Positions 8,576 through 16,513 of a stretch of 33,949 bases of DNA are shown here, piece after piece (positions within the stretch are counted from its first letter, which is position 1; every line of letters starts with the position of its first letter). The DNA is from Erythrobacter sp. (lineage in GTDB: Bacteria; Pseudomonadota; Alphaproteobacteria; Sphingomonadales; Sphingomonadaceae), in contig NZ_JAMNXL010000018.1 in the NCBI RefSeq assembly GCF_023653175.1, forward strand, positions 1 to 33,949. Reading direction: 5' to 3'. The position numbers and the translations under genes are program-made. Under the pieces are notes generated by a model. It searched no databases. It worked only from the letters and a program-made list of their open reading frames with translations, and was not told the DNA's origin.

Positions 8576-10255
8576 ATGACCGATTCCACTCGCACGGCAG
8601 CCGCCCTGCTGGTCGATTGCCTTGCCGTGCAGGGCGCCACGCGGATCTTCACCGTGCCCGGAGAAAGTTTCCTCGCGGTCCTCGATGCCCTGCCCGACCG
8701 GCCGGAGATCGAGGTCGTCACCTGCCGTCAGGAAGGCGGAGTCGCATTCATGGCCTGCGCCGACGGGGCCATGACAGGCGCGCCCGGCGTCGCCTTCGTC
8801 ACCCGCGGCCCGGGCGCGACCAATGCCTCGATCGGTGTGCATGTCGCGCATCAGGATTCGCAGCCGATGATCCTGTTCGTGGGCGATGTGGCGCGCGGCA
8901 TGCAGGGGCGCGAAGGGTTTCAGGAGGTCGATTTCACCGCCTTCTTCTCCCCGATCTGCAAGTGGGCGGCGCGGATCGACGATCCGCTGCGCATCCCCGA
9001 ATATATCGCCCGCGCCTATGCGACTGCGATCAGCGGCCGGCCCGGCCCGGTGGTGCTGGCTCTGCCCGAGGACATGCTGGTCGAAGCGGTGCCCGCGAGC
9101 CTCGCCCCGCGCCCGCAAGCGCTGCGCCCCGCGCAGGCCGTCTGCCCCGACGCGATGCGCGCCCTGTTCGACATGATCGCCGATGCGGCCAGCCCCATTG
9201 CGATCATCGGCGGTGCGGGATGGAACACCAAGGCACGGTATTACTTCGAGCAATTTGCGCAAAGCATCGGGCTTCCCGTGGCGACCGCCTTCCGCCGCCA
9301 GGACGCGATCGCCCCCGATTCGCCCGTCTATGCCGGAAACCTCGGCTACGGACCGAACCCGCAGCTGGTCGAGCGGGTCAGGAACGCCGATCTCGTCATC
9401 GCAGTGGGCGCAAGGCTCGGCGAGGCGACCACCGACGGCTACACGCTCCCCACCCTCGAACACCCCGGCCAGACGCTCGTCCACATCCACCCCGACCCCG
9501 AGGAACTGGGCCGCGTCTACCGCACCGATCTGGCGCTGTGCTGCGCCATGGACGAATTCGCCGAATGCGCCGCCCTGTGGGATCATAGCGACATCATCCC
9601 CTTCGATGCGGGCGCAGAGGCCCATGCCGAGTGGCTCGCCTGGGCAACCCCGCAGCCGTCCGACGCCGCGATCGATCTGGCCGGCTGCGTCGGTGCGATG
9701 CGCGAGATGCTCCCTGCCGACACGATCATCTGCAACGGCGCGGGCAATTTTGCCGGATGGTGGCACCGCTACTGGCGCTATGCCGCCTATCCGGGCCAGC
9801 TTGCCCCGACCTGCGGCGCGATGGGTTACGGCGTTCCGGCTGCGGTCGCCGCTGCCCTGCGCTTCCCCGATCGCACCGTCGTTGCCGTGGCAGGCGACGG
9901 GGACTTCCTGATGAACGGGCAGGAACTCGCCACGGCCGCGCAATATGGAGCCAATCTCATCGTAGTGGTCGTCGACAACGGGGCTTATGGCACGATCCGG
10001 ATGCACCAGGAACGCGAATATCCCGGCCGGGTCTCGGCAACGGCGCTCGCCAATCCCGATTTCGCGATGCTCGGCGCAGCCTACGGGGCGTGGAGCGCGC
10101 GGGTGGAGACCACCGCGCAATTCATCACCGCGCTCGAGGAGGCCAAGGGCCGCAGCGGCATCCGCCTGATCCACGCGCTGACCGAACTGGAACGCATCGC
10201 GGCCAGCGGCGCGACCATCACCGGCCTGCGCGCGCGGGCGAATCGGACCGCCTGA
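8576..10255 (+). CDS. Thiamine diphosphate-dependent enzyme, acetolactate synthase large subunit-like
   Basis: A 559-residue three-domain TPP enzyme. The N-terminal pyrimidine-binding domain has the activating Glu53 in RQEGG and a GPGATNA stretch near residues 78-84. A central Rossmann-like domain follows. The C-terminal diphosphate-binding domain has GDGD at 440-443 and Asn468 in DNGAYG, the metal-diphosphate motif. Family members decarboxylate 2-oxo acids and join the product to a second carbonyl. There is no small regulatory subunit gene (ilvN) or ilvC next to it, so a role in branched-chain amino acid synthesis is unlikely; many such orphan homologues have unknown substrates. A GGGAGAG element lies just upstream of the ATG. 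The divergent neighbour is the 63-residue protein gene. Confidence 0.85.
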   Translation: MTDSTRTAAALLVDCLAVQGATRIFTVPGESFLAVLDALPDRPEIEVVTCRQEGGVAFMACADGAMTGAPGVAFVTRGPGATNASIGVHVAHQDSQPMILFVGDVARGMQGREGFQEVDFTAFFSPICKWAARIDDPLRIPEYIARAYATAISGRPGPVVLALPEDMLVEAVPASLAPRPQALRPAQAVCPDAMRALFDMIADAASPIAIIGGAGWNTKARYYFEQFAQSIGLPVATAFRRQDAIAPDSPVYAGNLGYGPNPQLVERVRNADLVIAVGARLGEATTDGYTLPTLEHPGQTLVHIHPDPEELGRVYRTDLALCCAMDEFAECAALWDHSDIIPFDAGAEAHAEWLAWATPQPSDAAIDLAGCVGAMREMLPADTIICNGAGNFAGWWHRYWRYAAYPGQLAPTCGAMGYGVPAAVAAALRFPDRTVVAVAGDGDFLMNGQELATAAQYGANLIVVVVDNGAYGTIRMHQEREYPGRVSATALANPDFAMLGAAYGAWSARVETTAQFITALEEAKGRSGIRLIHALTELERIAASGATITGLRARANRTA

Positions 10256-10262
10256 AACGCGA

Positions 10263-10297
10263 AAGGGCCGCTACCCCATGTGCGGGGAGCGGCCCTT
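10263..10297 (-). terminator. Hairpin terminator after the CsbD-like gene
   Basis: A 10-bp stem (10263-10272 with 10288-10297) extended by a CCCC/GGGG inner stem forms a very stable hairpin 24 bases after the CsbD-like stop. It also lies just past the TPP-enzyme stop on the other strand. On the minus strand it is followed by a broken T tract, so it most likely ends the CsbD-like transcript and may act in both directions. Confidence 0.7.
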
Positions 10298-10320
10298 CGG
10301 CTGGTCAGACCGGCAACGGG

Positions 10321-10488
10321 TCAGGCGCGGTTGACGACGCCCTTGACTTCGCCCTTGAGCCGGTCGCCCTTGCCTTCGAGTTCCTGCTTGCGGCCCTCGT
10401 TGCGGGTCTCGGGGTCGCTCGAGCGCTGCTTGGCTTCGCCGATGGTTTCCTTGACGGCGCCCTTGGCCTTGTCGGTGAATTCACCCAT
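10321..10488 (-). CDS. CsbD-like small stress protein
   Basis: A 55-residue, highly charged protein starting MGEFTDKAKGAVKETIGEAK, with the alternating Lys/Gly/Glu helix pattern of the CsbD family. CsbD-like proteins are small cytoplasmic proteins induced by general stress; their molecular role is not known. The ribosome binding site is nearly ideal: AGGAGGT five bases before the ATG. Upstream lies a six-base inverted repeat and, further back, a candidate EcfG-type promoter. A strong hairpin closes the gene. It is transcribed alone, which suits a separately induced stress gene. Confidence 0.88.
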   Translation of the reverse strand: MGEFTDKAKGAVKETIGEAKQRSSDPETRNEGRKQELEGKGDRLKGEVKGVVNRA

Positions 10489-10506
10489 GTTAACCTCCTG
10501 TGTTAA

Positions 10507-10524
10507 GCCAATGGAATTATTGGC
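10507..10524. promoter_or_regulatory. Inverted repeat upstream of the CsbD-like gene
   Basis: GCCAAT and ATTGGC flank a six-base AT-rich spacer, ending about 18 bases before the start codon. It lies between the candidate promoter and the ribosome binding site, so it could be an operator or a leader hairpin. Confidence 0.4.
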
Positions 10525-10537
10525 CTTTCAGAAGACC

Positions 10538-10562
10538 GACGGGTGGGCAGCGGCATCGTTCC
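10538..10562 (-). promoter_or_regulatory. Candidate EcfG (general stress sigma) promoter
   Basis: Reading the minus strand, GGAAC (10558-10562) and CGTC (10538-10541) are 16 bases apart. The alphaproteobacterial EcfG consensus is GGAAC, 16-17 bases, then CGTT, so only one base differs. It precedes a CsbD-like gene by about 50 bases, a common target of this regulon. The expected start would lie near 10531. Confidence 0.5.
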
Positions 10563-10607
10563 CGGCTTCAGGGCGAACGGTGGCCGCAGCGCGACGGGTA
10601 CCCGAAT

Positions 10608-11015
10608 TCAGGCCCCCGCCATCTCCCGGATCACGCCCCATTCCTCTGGGCTGACCGCACAGACCGACAGGCGCGAAAGACGAATCAGCTGCATCTCGGC
10701 AAGCCGCGGCTCGGCCTTGATCGCGGCGAGCGTGACGGGCTTGGGAAGCTTTTCCGTCGCCTTCAGCTTCACCGCTGCCCACTTGCCGGTTTCATCCGTG
10801 GGATCGCCGATGCCGGTGACGGTGATCTGGGCGATGCCGACGATCTCCAGCCCCTCGCGGCTGTGGTAGAAGAACGCCTCGTCGCCAACTTTCATCGCCA
10901 TCAGGTTGTTGCGCGCCAGATAGTTGCGCACCCCGTCCCACGTCCCCTCGCCTTCCGCGACAAGATCATCCCAGCTATACTTGAAAGGTTCGGATTTCAT
11001 CAGCCAGTAGGCCAT
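10608..11015 (-). CDS. EVE domain-containing protein
   Basis: A 135-residue protein of the EVE/PUA-like fold (relatives of human THYN1). It begins MAYWLMKSEPFKYSWDDL, with WDGVRNYLARNNL and the FFYHSREGLEIVGIA strand that form the family core, and ends with a basic-aromatic patch and a WGVIREM helix. EVE domains bind modified bases in DNA or RNA; the ligand of this protein is unknown. The ATG at 11015 is chosen because the conserved fold starts there; the frame is open back to 11117 with an unlikely sequence. It stands alone, divergent from the GGDEF-EAL gene and downstream of nothing on its strand, so the context gives no further clue. Confidence 0.9.
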   Translation of the reverse strand: MAYWLMKSEPFKYSWDDLVAEGEGTWDGVRNYLARNNLMAMKVGDEAFFYHSREGLEIVGIAQITVTGIGDPTDETGKWAAVKLKATEKLPKPVTLAAIKAEPRLAEMQLIRLSRLSVCAVSPEEWGVIREMAGA

Positions 11016-11184
11016 TGCGCGCGCGTGCTCCCATGCGAGTGAAGCGCTCCGATAGACCGCCCGGCGCCCCCTCGCCAAGCCCTGCCGATTAACCCGATGT
11101 TTAGCGCAATCTGCCATGCAATGCGCTCAGAGACGGGGCAGAGCACGCCGCCCCACTGGCAGGGCGAGGCAAGGGGCGACGGTT

Positions 11185-12846
11185 TTGACGGAGCAAGAAC
11201 CAGACAATCCGCTCGGCGCGGCAGAACGCGACATCATCGCGCTGGGGATTGCCACGGCGTCGATCATTCTGCTGGTGGGCACCGGGGGCTCGGTGATGCC
11301 GCAGGTGATGGACGCGCTGACCGGCGCGGGCGGCGCGCCCAACGTGATCCTCGTCAACGCCCTGCTGCTCAACATCGCGCTGATCATCTTCGGCTGGCGC
11401 CGCTACCGCGAACTCACCCGCGAGATCGAGGAACGCCGCCGCGCCGAGGCCCGCGCCCGGCTGCTGGCGGCCACCGATCCGCTCACCGGATGCCTCAACC
11501 GCCGCTCGATGTTCGAAGCAACCGAGGAACTGCGCGCGCGCGCCGCGATGCGCGGCGAGGCGGTCGCCTATTGCATGATCGATCTCGACAACTTCAAGCA
11601 GATCAATGACATGCACGGGCACTCCGCGGGCGATGCGGTACTGGTGATGCTGTGCGAGCGAATCCGCGCGCTGCTCCCACGCGAGGCGCGGATGGCACGG
11701 CTGGGGGGCGATGAATTCGCTTTCGTCATGCCCTTCCCGGCCGGCCACGCCGACCGGGTCGACGATCTCGTCATCCGCCTCTTCGAAAGCCTTGTCCAGC
11801 CCTTCCGCATGCCCGAGCTGACGGTCGAACTAACCCTGTCGATCGGGCTCGCCGCCGATCACGACGCGGACGGCACGATCGGCCTAGTGGTCGATGCCGC
11901 CACGCTCATGCACCGCGCGGACATGGCGCTGTATCAGGCCAAGAAGCAGGGCCGGAACCGCTACTTCTGGTTCGAGGCCACCATGGAAAGCGAACTGCGC
12001 TTCCGCAACCAGCTCGAAACCGGCATCCGCCGCGGCCTGGCGCGCGGCGAATTCGTGCCCTTCTACGAACAGCAGGTCGATCTCGACAGCGGCGCGCTGG
12101 TCGGCTTCGAGATGCTTGCGCGCTGGCGCTCGCCGCAGCTCGGCCTCATCAGCCCCGACATCTTCGTGCCGATCGCCGAGGAGATCGGCCTCATCAACGA
12201 GCTGTCGGAACGCCTGATGGAACAGGCCTTCGCCGATGCGCGCGAGTGGGACGACACGCTTACCCTCTCGGTCAACATCTCCCCGGTGCAGCTGCGCGAC
12301 CCGTGGTTCGCCCAGCGTATCCTCAAGAAGCTGGTCGCCGCGGGCTTCCCGCCGCAGCGCCTCGAGATCGAGATCACCGAAAGCTGTCTGCACGAAAATG
12401 TCGGCCTCGTCCGTTCGATGATTATGTCCCTGCGCAACCAGGGCGTGCAGATCGCGCTCGACGATTTCGGCACCGGCTATTCGAGCTTCGAACAGCTGCG
12501 CAACCTGCCCTTCGACCGCATCAAGATCGACCGCAGCTTCGTCAGCGAGCTGAAGGAGCCGGGCAACCACTCGCGGTTGGTCGAGGCGATCGTCTCACTG
12601 GGGCGCGGGCTCGATCTGCCGCTCACCGCCGAGGGCGTGGAGGACGAGGAGATCCTCCAGGCGCTGAAGTCGATGGGACGGCTCAAGGCGCAGGGATATT
12701 TCTACGGCCAGCCCGAGGATGCCGAGGGCGTGCGTGCGCGGCTGCGGTCGGCGGGCAGGCTCACCGGCGCGAGCACCGAGGGCGCACTCGCCCAGCGCGC
12801 GGCGGGCGAGGATGCGCAGACGCTCTACCGCATCGCGCGCCCCTAA
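11185..12846 (+). CDS. Membrane GGDEF-EAL protein (c-di-GMP turnover)
   Basis: From the TTG at 11185 the protein is 553 residues; an ATG at 11116 would add a basic 23-residue extension that looks noncoding. Two membrane helices (about 17-33 and 53-70) with a short periplasmic loop precede the GGDEF domain, which has DPLTGCLNRR near 98 and an intact GGDEF at 174-178. The Arg-x-x-Asp product-inhibition site is missing. The EAL domain has EML (309-311) instead of EAL but keeps the metal and catalytic positions visible as SVNISP, EITES, DDFGTG (426-431) and Lys447 in RIKIDRSF, so phosphodiesterase activity is likely. No sensor domain is evident beyond the membrane part. dapF starts 51 bases downstream. 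Confidence 0.92.
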   Translation: MTEQEPDNPLGAAERDIIALGIATASIILLVGTGGSVMPQVMDALTGAGGAPNVILVNALLLNIALIIFGWRRYRELTREIEERRRAEARARLLAATDPLTGCLNRRSMFEATEELRARAAMRGEAVAYCMIDLDNFKQINDMHGHSAGDAVLVMLCERIRALLPREARMARLGGDEFAFVMPFPAGHADRVDDLVIRLFESLVQPFRMPELTVELTLSIGLAADHDADGTIGLVVDAATLMHRADMALYQAKKQGRNRYFWFEATMESELRFRNQLETGIRRGLARGEFVPFYEQQVDLDSGALVGFEMLARWRSPQLGLISPDIFVPIAEEIGLINELSERLMEQAFADAREWDDTLTLSVNISPVQLRDPWFAQRILKKLVAAGFPPQRLEIEITESCLHENVGLVRSMIMSLRNQGVQIALDDFGTGYSSFEQLRNLPFDRIKIDRSFVSELKEPGNHSRLVEAIVSLGRGLDLPLTAEGVEDEEILQALKSMGRLKAQGYFYGQPEDAEGVRARLRSAGRLTGASTEGALAQRAAGEDAQTLYRIARP

Positions 12847-12857
12847 GGCAGCCCTCC

Positions 12858-12900
12858 CACTGGACGCGCGCCCCTCGCGTGCATAGATGCACGCCCAGTG
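12858..12900 (+). promoter_or_regulatory. Nested dyad over the dapF start codon
   Basis: GCGTGCAT-AG-ATGCACGC (12877-12894) is an eight-base perfect stem. An outer pair, CACTGG at 12858-12863 and CCAGTG at 12895-12900, encloses it, and the last three bases are the dapF GTG start. No Shine-Dalgarno sequence is free between the stem and the start. It could end the GGDEF-EAL transcript or limit dapF translation. Confidence 0.45.
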
Positions 12901-13728
12901 AGCACGATCATTCCCTTCATCAAGATGCACGGGCTCGGCAACGACTTCGTGGTGATCGACGCGCGCGCGGCGGCCATCCCGACGATGACGCCCGCGGTGG
13001 CGCGCGCACTGGGAGACCGGCGGACGGGGATCGGCTTCGACCAGCTGATCCTGCTCGAACCGAGCGAGACCCGGGATTTCCGCGTGCGGTTCTTCAATGC
13101 CGACGGCAGCGAGGCCGGTGCCTGCGGCAATGGCAGCCGCGCGGTGGCGCTGCTCCATGGCGCGCCCGCGACAGTCGAGACCGGCGGCGGGACGCTCCGC
13201 CTCGAACCACTGGAAGGCGGCGCGCGGGTCGACATGGGCGCGCCGCGCTTCGATTGGGACGCGATCCCGCTGGCCTATCCGATGGACACCTTCACCATGC
13301 CGGTCGGGTGGGAGAGCCTTGAAGGGCCCATGGCGGTCAATGTCGGCAACCCGCACGCCGTGTTCTTCGTCGATGATGCGGACGCGGTGGAGCTCGAGCG
13401 GCTCGGCCCGATCATCGAGCACGACCCACTGTTCCCGGAGCGCGTCAACGTCAATGTCGCCAGCCTTGCGGGACCGGATCACCTCCACTTGCGCGTCTGG
13501 GAGCGCGGCGCGGGCCTCACCCGCGCCTGCGGCACCGGCGCCTGCGCCACCGCGGTCGCGGCGATCCGCCGGGGGTTGGTGCAGAGCCCGGTGCGCGTCA
13601 CCCTCCCCGGCGGCGACCTCGTGATCGCGTGGCAGCCGGGCGGCACCATCCTGATGAGCGGGCCAGCCGCGACAAGCTTTCGCGGGACATTCGACTGGGA
13701 CGACTACGCGGCGGGGGCTGCGGGTTGA
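12898..13728 (+). CDS. dapF: Diaminopimelate epimerase
   Basis: A 276-residue cofactor-independent epimerase that converts LL- to meso-diaminopimelate for lysine and peptidoglycan. Both catalytic cysteines are present: Cys76 in ACGNGSRA and Cys211 in ACGTGACAT, at the usual places in the two mirror domains. KMHGLGNDFVVID near the N-terminus is diagnostic. The start is GTG at 12898, since the conserved Lys-Met-His sits only nine residues later and no upstream ATG stays open. The stop overlaps the TTG start of mtaB by two bases, making this the first gene of a tightly packed run with mtaB, ftsY and yciB. Confidence 0.96.
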   Translation: MSTIIPFIKMHGLGNDFVVIDARAAAIPTMTPAVARALGDRRTGIGFDQLILLEPSETRDFRVRFFNADGSEAGACGNGSRAVALLHGAPATVETGGGTLRLEPLEGGARVDMGAPRFDWDAIPLAYPMDTFTMPVGWESLEGPMAVNVGNPHAVFFVDDADAVELERLGPIIEHDPLFPERVNVNVASLAGPDHLHLRVWERGAGLTRACGTGACATAVAAIRRGLVQSPVRVTLPGGDLVIAWQPGGTILMSGPAATSFRGTFDWDDYAAGAAG

Positions 13729-14900
13729 CCGCCCCGCAGATCATCAGCCTCGGCTGCCGCATGAACATCGCGGAGAGCGAGGCCATGCGCGCGATGCTGG
13801 CGGGAGAGCGCGATCTCGTCGTCGTCAATTCCTGCGCCGTCACCGACGAAGCGCTGAGCCAAACCCGCAAGGCGATCCGCCGCGCGCGCCGCGACAACCC
13901 GCAGGCGCGGCTGGTGGTGACCGGCTGCGCGGCCGAGATTGACCGTGCGGCCATCGGCGCGATGGACGAAGTCGATGCGCTGGTCGCCAATGCTGCCAAG
14001 CTTGATCCGCGCAGCTGGAATGTGCCCGGCGATGCCCCGCCCCTCGCCCCGGCCCGCACCCGCGCTTTCGTGGCGGTGCAGAACGGCTGCGACCACACCT
14101 GCACCTTCTGCGTCATCCCGCAAGGGCGTGGGCCGAGCCGTTCGTTGACGGTGCCGCAGGTGCTCGGCGAGATCGAAGCCCATCTCGCGGCGGGCGCGCC
14201 AGAGGTGGTGCTGACCGGCGTCGACCTCACCTCGTGGGGTCATGACCTGCCGAATGCCCCGCGGCTCGGCGCGCTGGTCGAGGCGATCCTGGCGGCCTTC
14301 CCCGCCCTTCCCCGGCTGCGCCTTTCGTCGGTGGACGGGGTCGAGATCGACGAGGCTCTGTTCGACCTGCTGTCGGGCGAGGCGCGGGTGATGCCGCATC
14401 TCCACCTCAGCCTGCAGCACGGGGCCGACCTGATCCTCAAGCGCATGAAGCGGCGGCACCTCAGGGCCGATGCGCTGGCGCTGGTCAGCCGCCTCAAGGC
14501 CCAGCGCCCCGGCATCGCCATCGGCGCCGACCTGATCGCCGGCTTCCCGACCGAGGACGCGGGCCATCACGCGGAGAGCCTCGCGATCATCGACGAGCTC
14601 GACATCGTCCACGCCCATGTCTTCCCCTATTCGCCCCGCCCCGGCACCCCCGCCGCGCGCATGCCGCAGCTCGCCCGCGAGGTGGTGAAGGCCCGCGCTG
14701 CAGACCTGCGCGCCCGAGCTGCTGCGCACCGCGCGGCGTGGCTTGCCGGGCTTGTGGGCGAAACGCTCCCCGTCCTCGCCGAAAGGGGCGGCACCGGCTA
14801 TGCCCCCAATTACGCCCCCGTCGCCCTGCCCCCCGGCACGGCGGCAGGCACGATCATCGACGTGACCCCAAGCGGCCTCAGGGAGGGCCTGCTCGCATGA
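13725..14900 (+). CDS. mtaB: tRNA (t6A37) methylthiotransferase MtaB
   Basis: A 391-residue radical SAM enzyme that adds a methylthio group to t6A at position 37 of ANN-decoding tRNAs. The N-terminal methylthiotransferase domain binds one Fe-S cluster through Cys11 (LGCRMN), Cys37 (NSCAVT) and Cys68 (TGCAAE). The radical SAM domain has Cys122, Cys126 and Cys129 in CDHTCTFC. A TRAM-like tail follows. The LGCRMN start favours MtaB over MiaB (which usually has GCQMN) and RimO. The start is taken as TTG at 13725, which shares TTGA with the dapF stop. The stop overlaps the ftsY ATG, so translation is probably coupled on both sides. Confidence 0.9.
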   Translation: MTAPQIISLGCRMNIAESEAMRAMLAGERDLVVVNSCAVTDEALSQTRKAIRRARRDNPQARLVVTGCAAEIDRAAIGAMDEVDALVANAAKLDPRSWNVPGDAPPLAPARTRAFVAVQNGCDHTCTFCVIPQGRGPSRSLTVPQVLGEIEAHLAAGAPEVVLTGVDLTSWGHDLPNAPRLGALVEAILAAFPALPRLRLSSVDGVEIDEALFDLLSGEARVMPHLHLSLQHGADLILKRMKRRHLRADALALVSRLKAQRPGIAIGADLIAGFPTEDAGHHAESLAIIDELDIVHAHVFPYSPRPGTPAARMPQLAREVVKARAADLRARAAAHRAAWLAGLVGETLPVLAERGGTGYAPNYAPVALPPGTAAGTIIDVTPSGLREGLLA

Positions 14901-15823
14901 GTGAAACCAGCTGGACCCAGCGATTGTTCGGGGGCTTTGCCAAGACCTCCGAGCGGCTCTCGGCCAATTTGCCCGGCAGCAGCGGCGGCACCGCGAAGCT
15001 TGATGACAAGACGCTTGACGAGGTCGAGGATGCGCTGATCCTGTCCGATCTCGGCCCCTCGGCGGCCGCCCGCATCCGCGCGCGGCTTTCGGACAAGCGC
15101 TTCGGGCTCGAGATCACCTCGCGCGAGCTGAAGGAGGCCGTGGCCGAGGAGATCGCCGCGATCCTGCGCCCTGTCGCCAAGTCGCTCGAAATCACCGCCT
15201 TCCCGCGCCCGCAGGTGATCCTCGTGATCGGGGTTAACGGCTCAGGCAAGACCACCACCATCGCCAAGCTTGCCCACCTCTTCCAGGAGGACGATTACGG
15301 CGTGCTGCTGGCGGCGGGCGACACCTTTCGCGCGGCCGCCATCGGCCAGCTGGCAACCTGGGCAGGGCGCATCGGGGTCGACCTCGTGCGCGGGCCCGAG
15401 GGCGGCGATCCGGCGGCGATCGTGTTCGATGCCGTCCGCCAAGCGACCGACACCGGGATCGACGCGCTGATCGTCGACACCGCCGGGCGCTTGCAGAACA
15501 AGAAGGAGCTGATGGAGGAACTGGCCAAGATCCGCCGCGTGCTCGGCCGCATCAACCCCGAATCGCCGCATGACGTCGTGCTGGTATTGGATGCCACCAA
15601 CGGCCAGAACGCGTTGTCGCAGATCGATGTCTTCAAGGAGGTCGCGGGCGTCACCGGCCTGATCATGACCAAGCTTGACGGCACCGCGCGCGGCGGCGTG
15701 CTGGTTGCGGCGGCCGAGCAATATGGCCTCCCCATCCACGCCATCGGCGTCGGCGAGAAGATGGAGGACCTGCGCCCCTTCGACCCCGACCTCGTCGCGC
15801 GCGTTATTGCGGGGGTCGCGTGA
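14897..15823 (+). CDS. ftsY: Signal recognition particle receptor FtsY
   Basis: A 308-residue SRP GTPase that docks ribosome-SRP complexes at the inner membrane for co-translational insertion. The acidic A domain found in E. coli is absent; the protein begins with a short amphipathic helix (WTQRLFGGFAKTSERL) as in other alphaproteobacteria. The N domain spans about residues 35-95, and the G domain has the P-loop GVNGSGKTT at 112-120, DTFRAAA, DTAGR and TKLDGTARGG. The ATG overlaps the mtaB stop (ATGA), and the TGA overlaps the yciB start (TGATG). Confidence 0.97.
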   Translation: MSETSWTQRLFGGFAKTSERLSANLPGSSGGTAKLDDKTLDEVEDALILSDLGPSAAARIRARLSDKRFGLEITSRELKEAVAEEIAAILRPVAKSLEITAFPRPQVILVIGVNGSGKTTTIAKLAHLFQEDDYGVLLAAGDTFRAAAIGQLATWAGRIGVDLVRGPEGGDPAAIVFDAVRQATDTGIDALIVDTAGRLQNKKELMEELAKIRRVLGRINPESPHDVVLVLDATNGQNALSQIDVFKEVAGVTGLIMTKLDGTARGGVLVAAAEQYGLPIHAIGVGEKMEDLRPFDPDLVARVIAGVA

Positions 15824-16470
15824 TGGCTGAGGGCGAAACCAAGAAGGCCGCCTCGAGCTGGCTCAACGTCGCGGTCGATTACGGCCCGCTGCTGGTGTTC
15901 CTCGGCGTCTACCGCTGGATGTCGCCTGCCGAGACCAGCGCGGCGGGCGAGATCATCGCGATCATCTACGGCACCGGCGCCTTCATGGCGGCCTCCGTCG
16001 TGGCGCTGCTGGTGTCGAAATGGCGGCTCGGCAAGGTTTCGCCGATGCTGTGGTTCTCGACCGCGCTGATCATGGGCTTCGGCAGCCTCACCATCTTCTT
16101 CGGCGACCCGACCTTCGTGCAGCTCAAGCCGACAATCATCTATGCAAGCTTCGGCGTGGTCCTGCTCGGCGGGTACTTCACCGGCCGCGCGCTGCTGCGC
16201 ATCCTGCTGGAGGCCGCCTTCGAAGGGCTCAGCGATGAGGGCTGGCTCAAGCTGTCGCGCAACTGGGGCGTGTTCTTCCTGATGCTCGCCGTGCTCAACG
16301 AGGTCCTACGCGCCCAGATGGACTTCGAAGGCTGGCTGTGGGCCAAGATCTGGGTGTTCCTGCCGCTGACCTTCCTCTTCACCTTCAGCCAGATCCCGAT
16401 GCTGCTGAAGCATGGCCTCAGTTTCGAGGATCAGGACGAGGTGCTGAAGGACGAGCCGCCGACGGGTTAG
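15823..16470 (+). CDS. yciB: Inner membrane-spanning protein YciB (septation protein A family)
   Basis: A 215-residue membrane protein with about five to six helices and the family pattern VDYGPLLVFLGVYRW near the start, FGDPTFVQLKPTIIYASFG in the middle, and NWGVFFLMLAVLNEVLR before the last helices. YciB/IspZ proteins act in cell envelope and septum synthesis; the biochemical role is not settled. The ATG at 15823 shares its A with the FtsY stop; a GTG one codon earlier is an alternative. Its stop lies 43 bases from the convergent kup stop, with a hairpin between them. Confidence 0.93.
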   Translation: MAEGETKKAASSWLNVAVDYGPLLVFLGVYRWMSPAETSAAGEIIAIIYGTGAFMAASVVALLVSKWRLGKVSPMLWFSTALIMGFGSLTIFFGDPTFVQLKPTIIYASFGVVLLGGYFTGRALLRILLEAAFEGLSDEGWLKLSRNWGVFFLMLAVLNEVLRAQMDFEGWLWAKIWVFLPLTFLFTFSQIPMLLKHGLSFEDQDEVLKDEPPTG

Positions 16471-16478
16471 GGCGAGCG

Positions 16479-16499
16479 ATCCCGGTTCAAGTCCGGGAT
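16479..16499. terminator. Bidirectional hairpin between yciB and kup, T-arm-like
   Basis: ATCCCGG and CCGGGAT form a perfect seven-bp stem around a seven-base loop TTCAAGT. It lies between two convergent stops, so it most likely ends both transcripts, though neither side has a T tract. The stem and loop mimic a tRNA T arm. The form resembles a dispersed intergenic palindrome; copies elsewhere cannot be checked here. Confidence 0.55.
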
Positions 16500-16513
16500 A
16501 ACGGCGGTGGGGG

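Noticed and set aside
8540-10174. Open frame of 544 codons antisense to the TPP enzyme
   Set aside because: It is a codon-bias shadow; the plus frame has the TPP motifs in order and a ribosome binding site.
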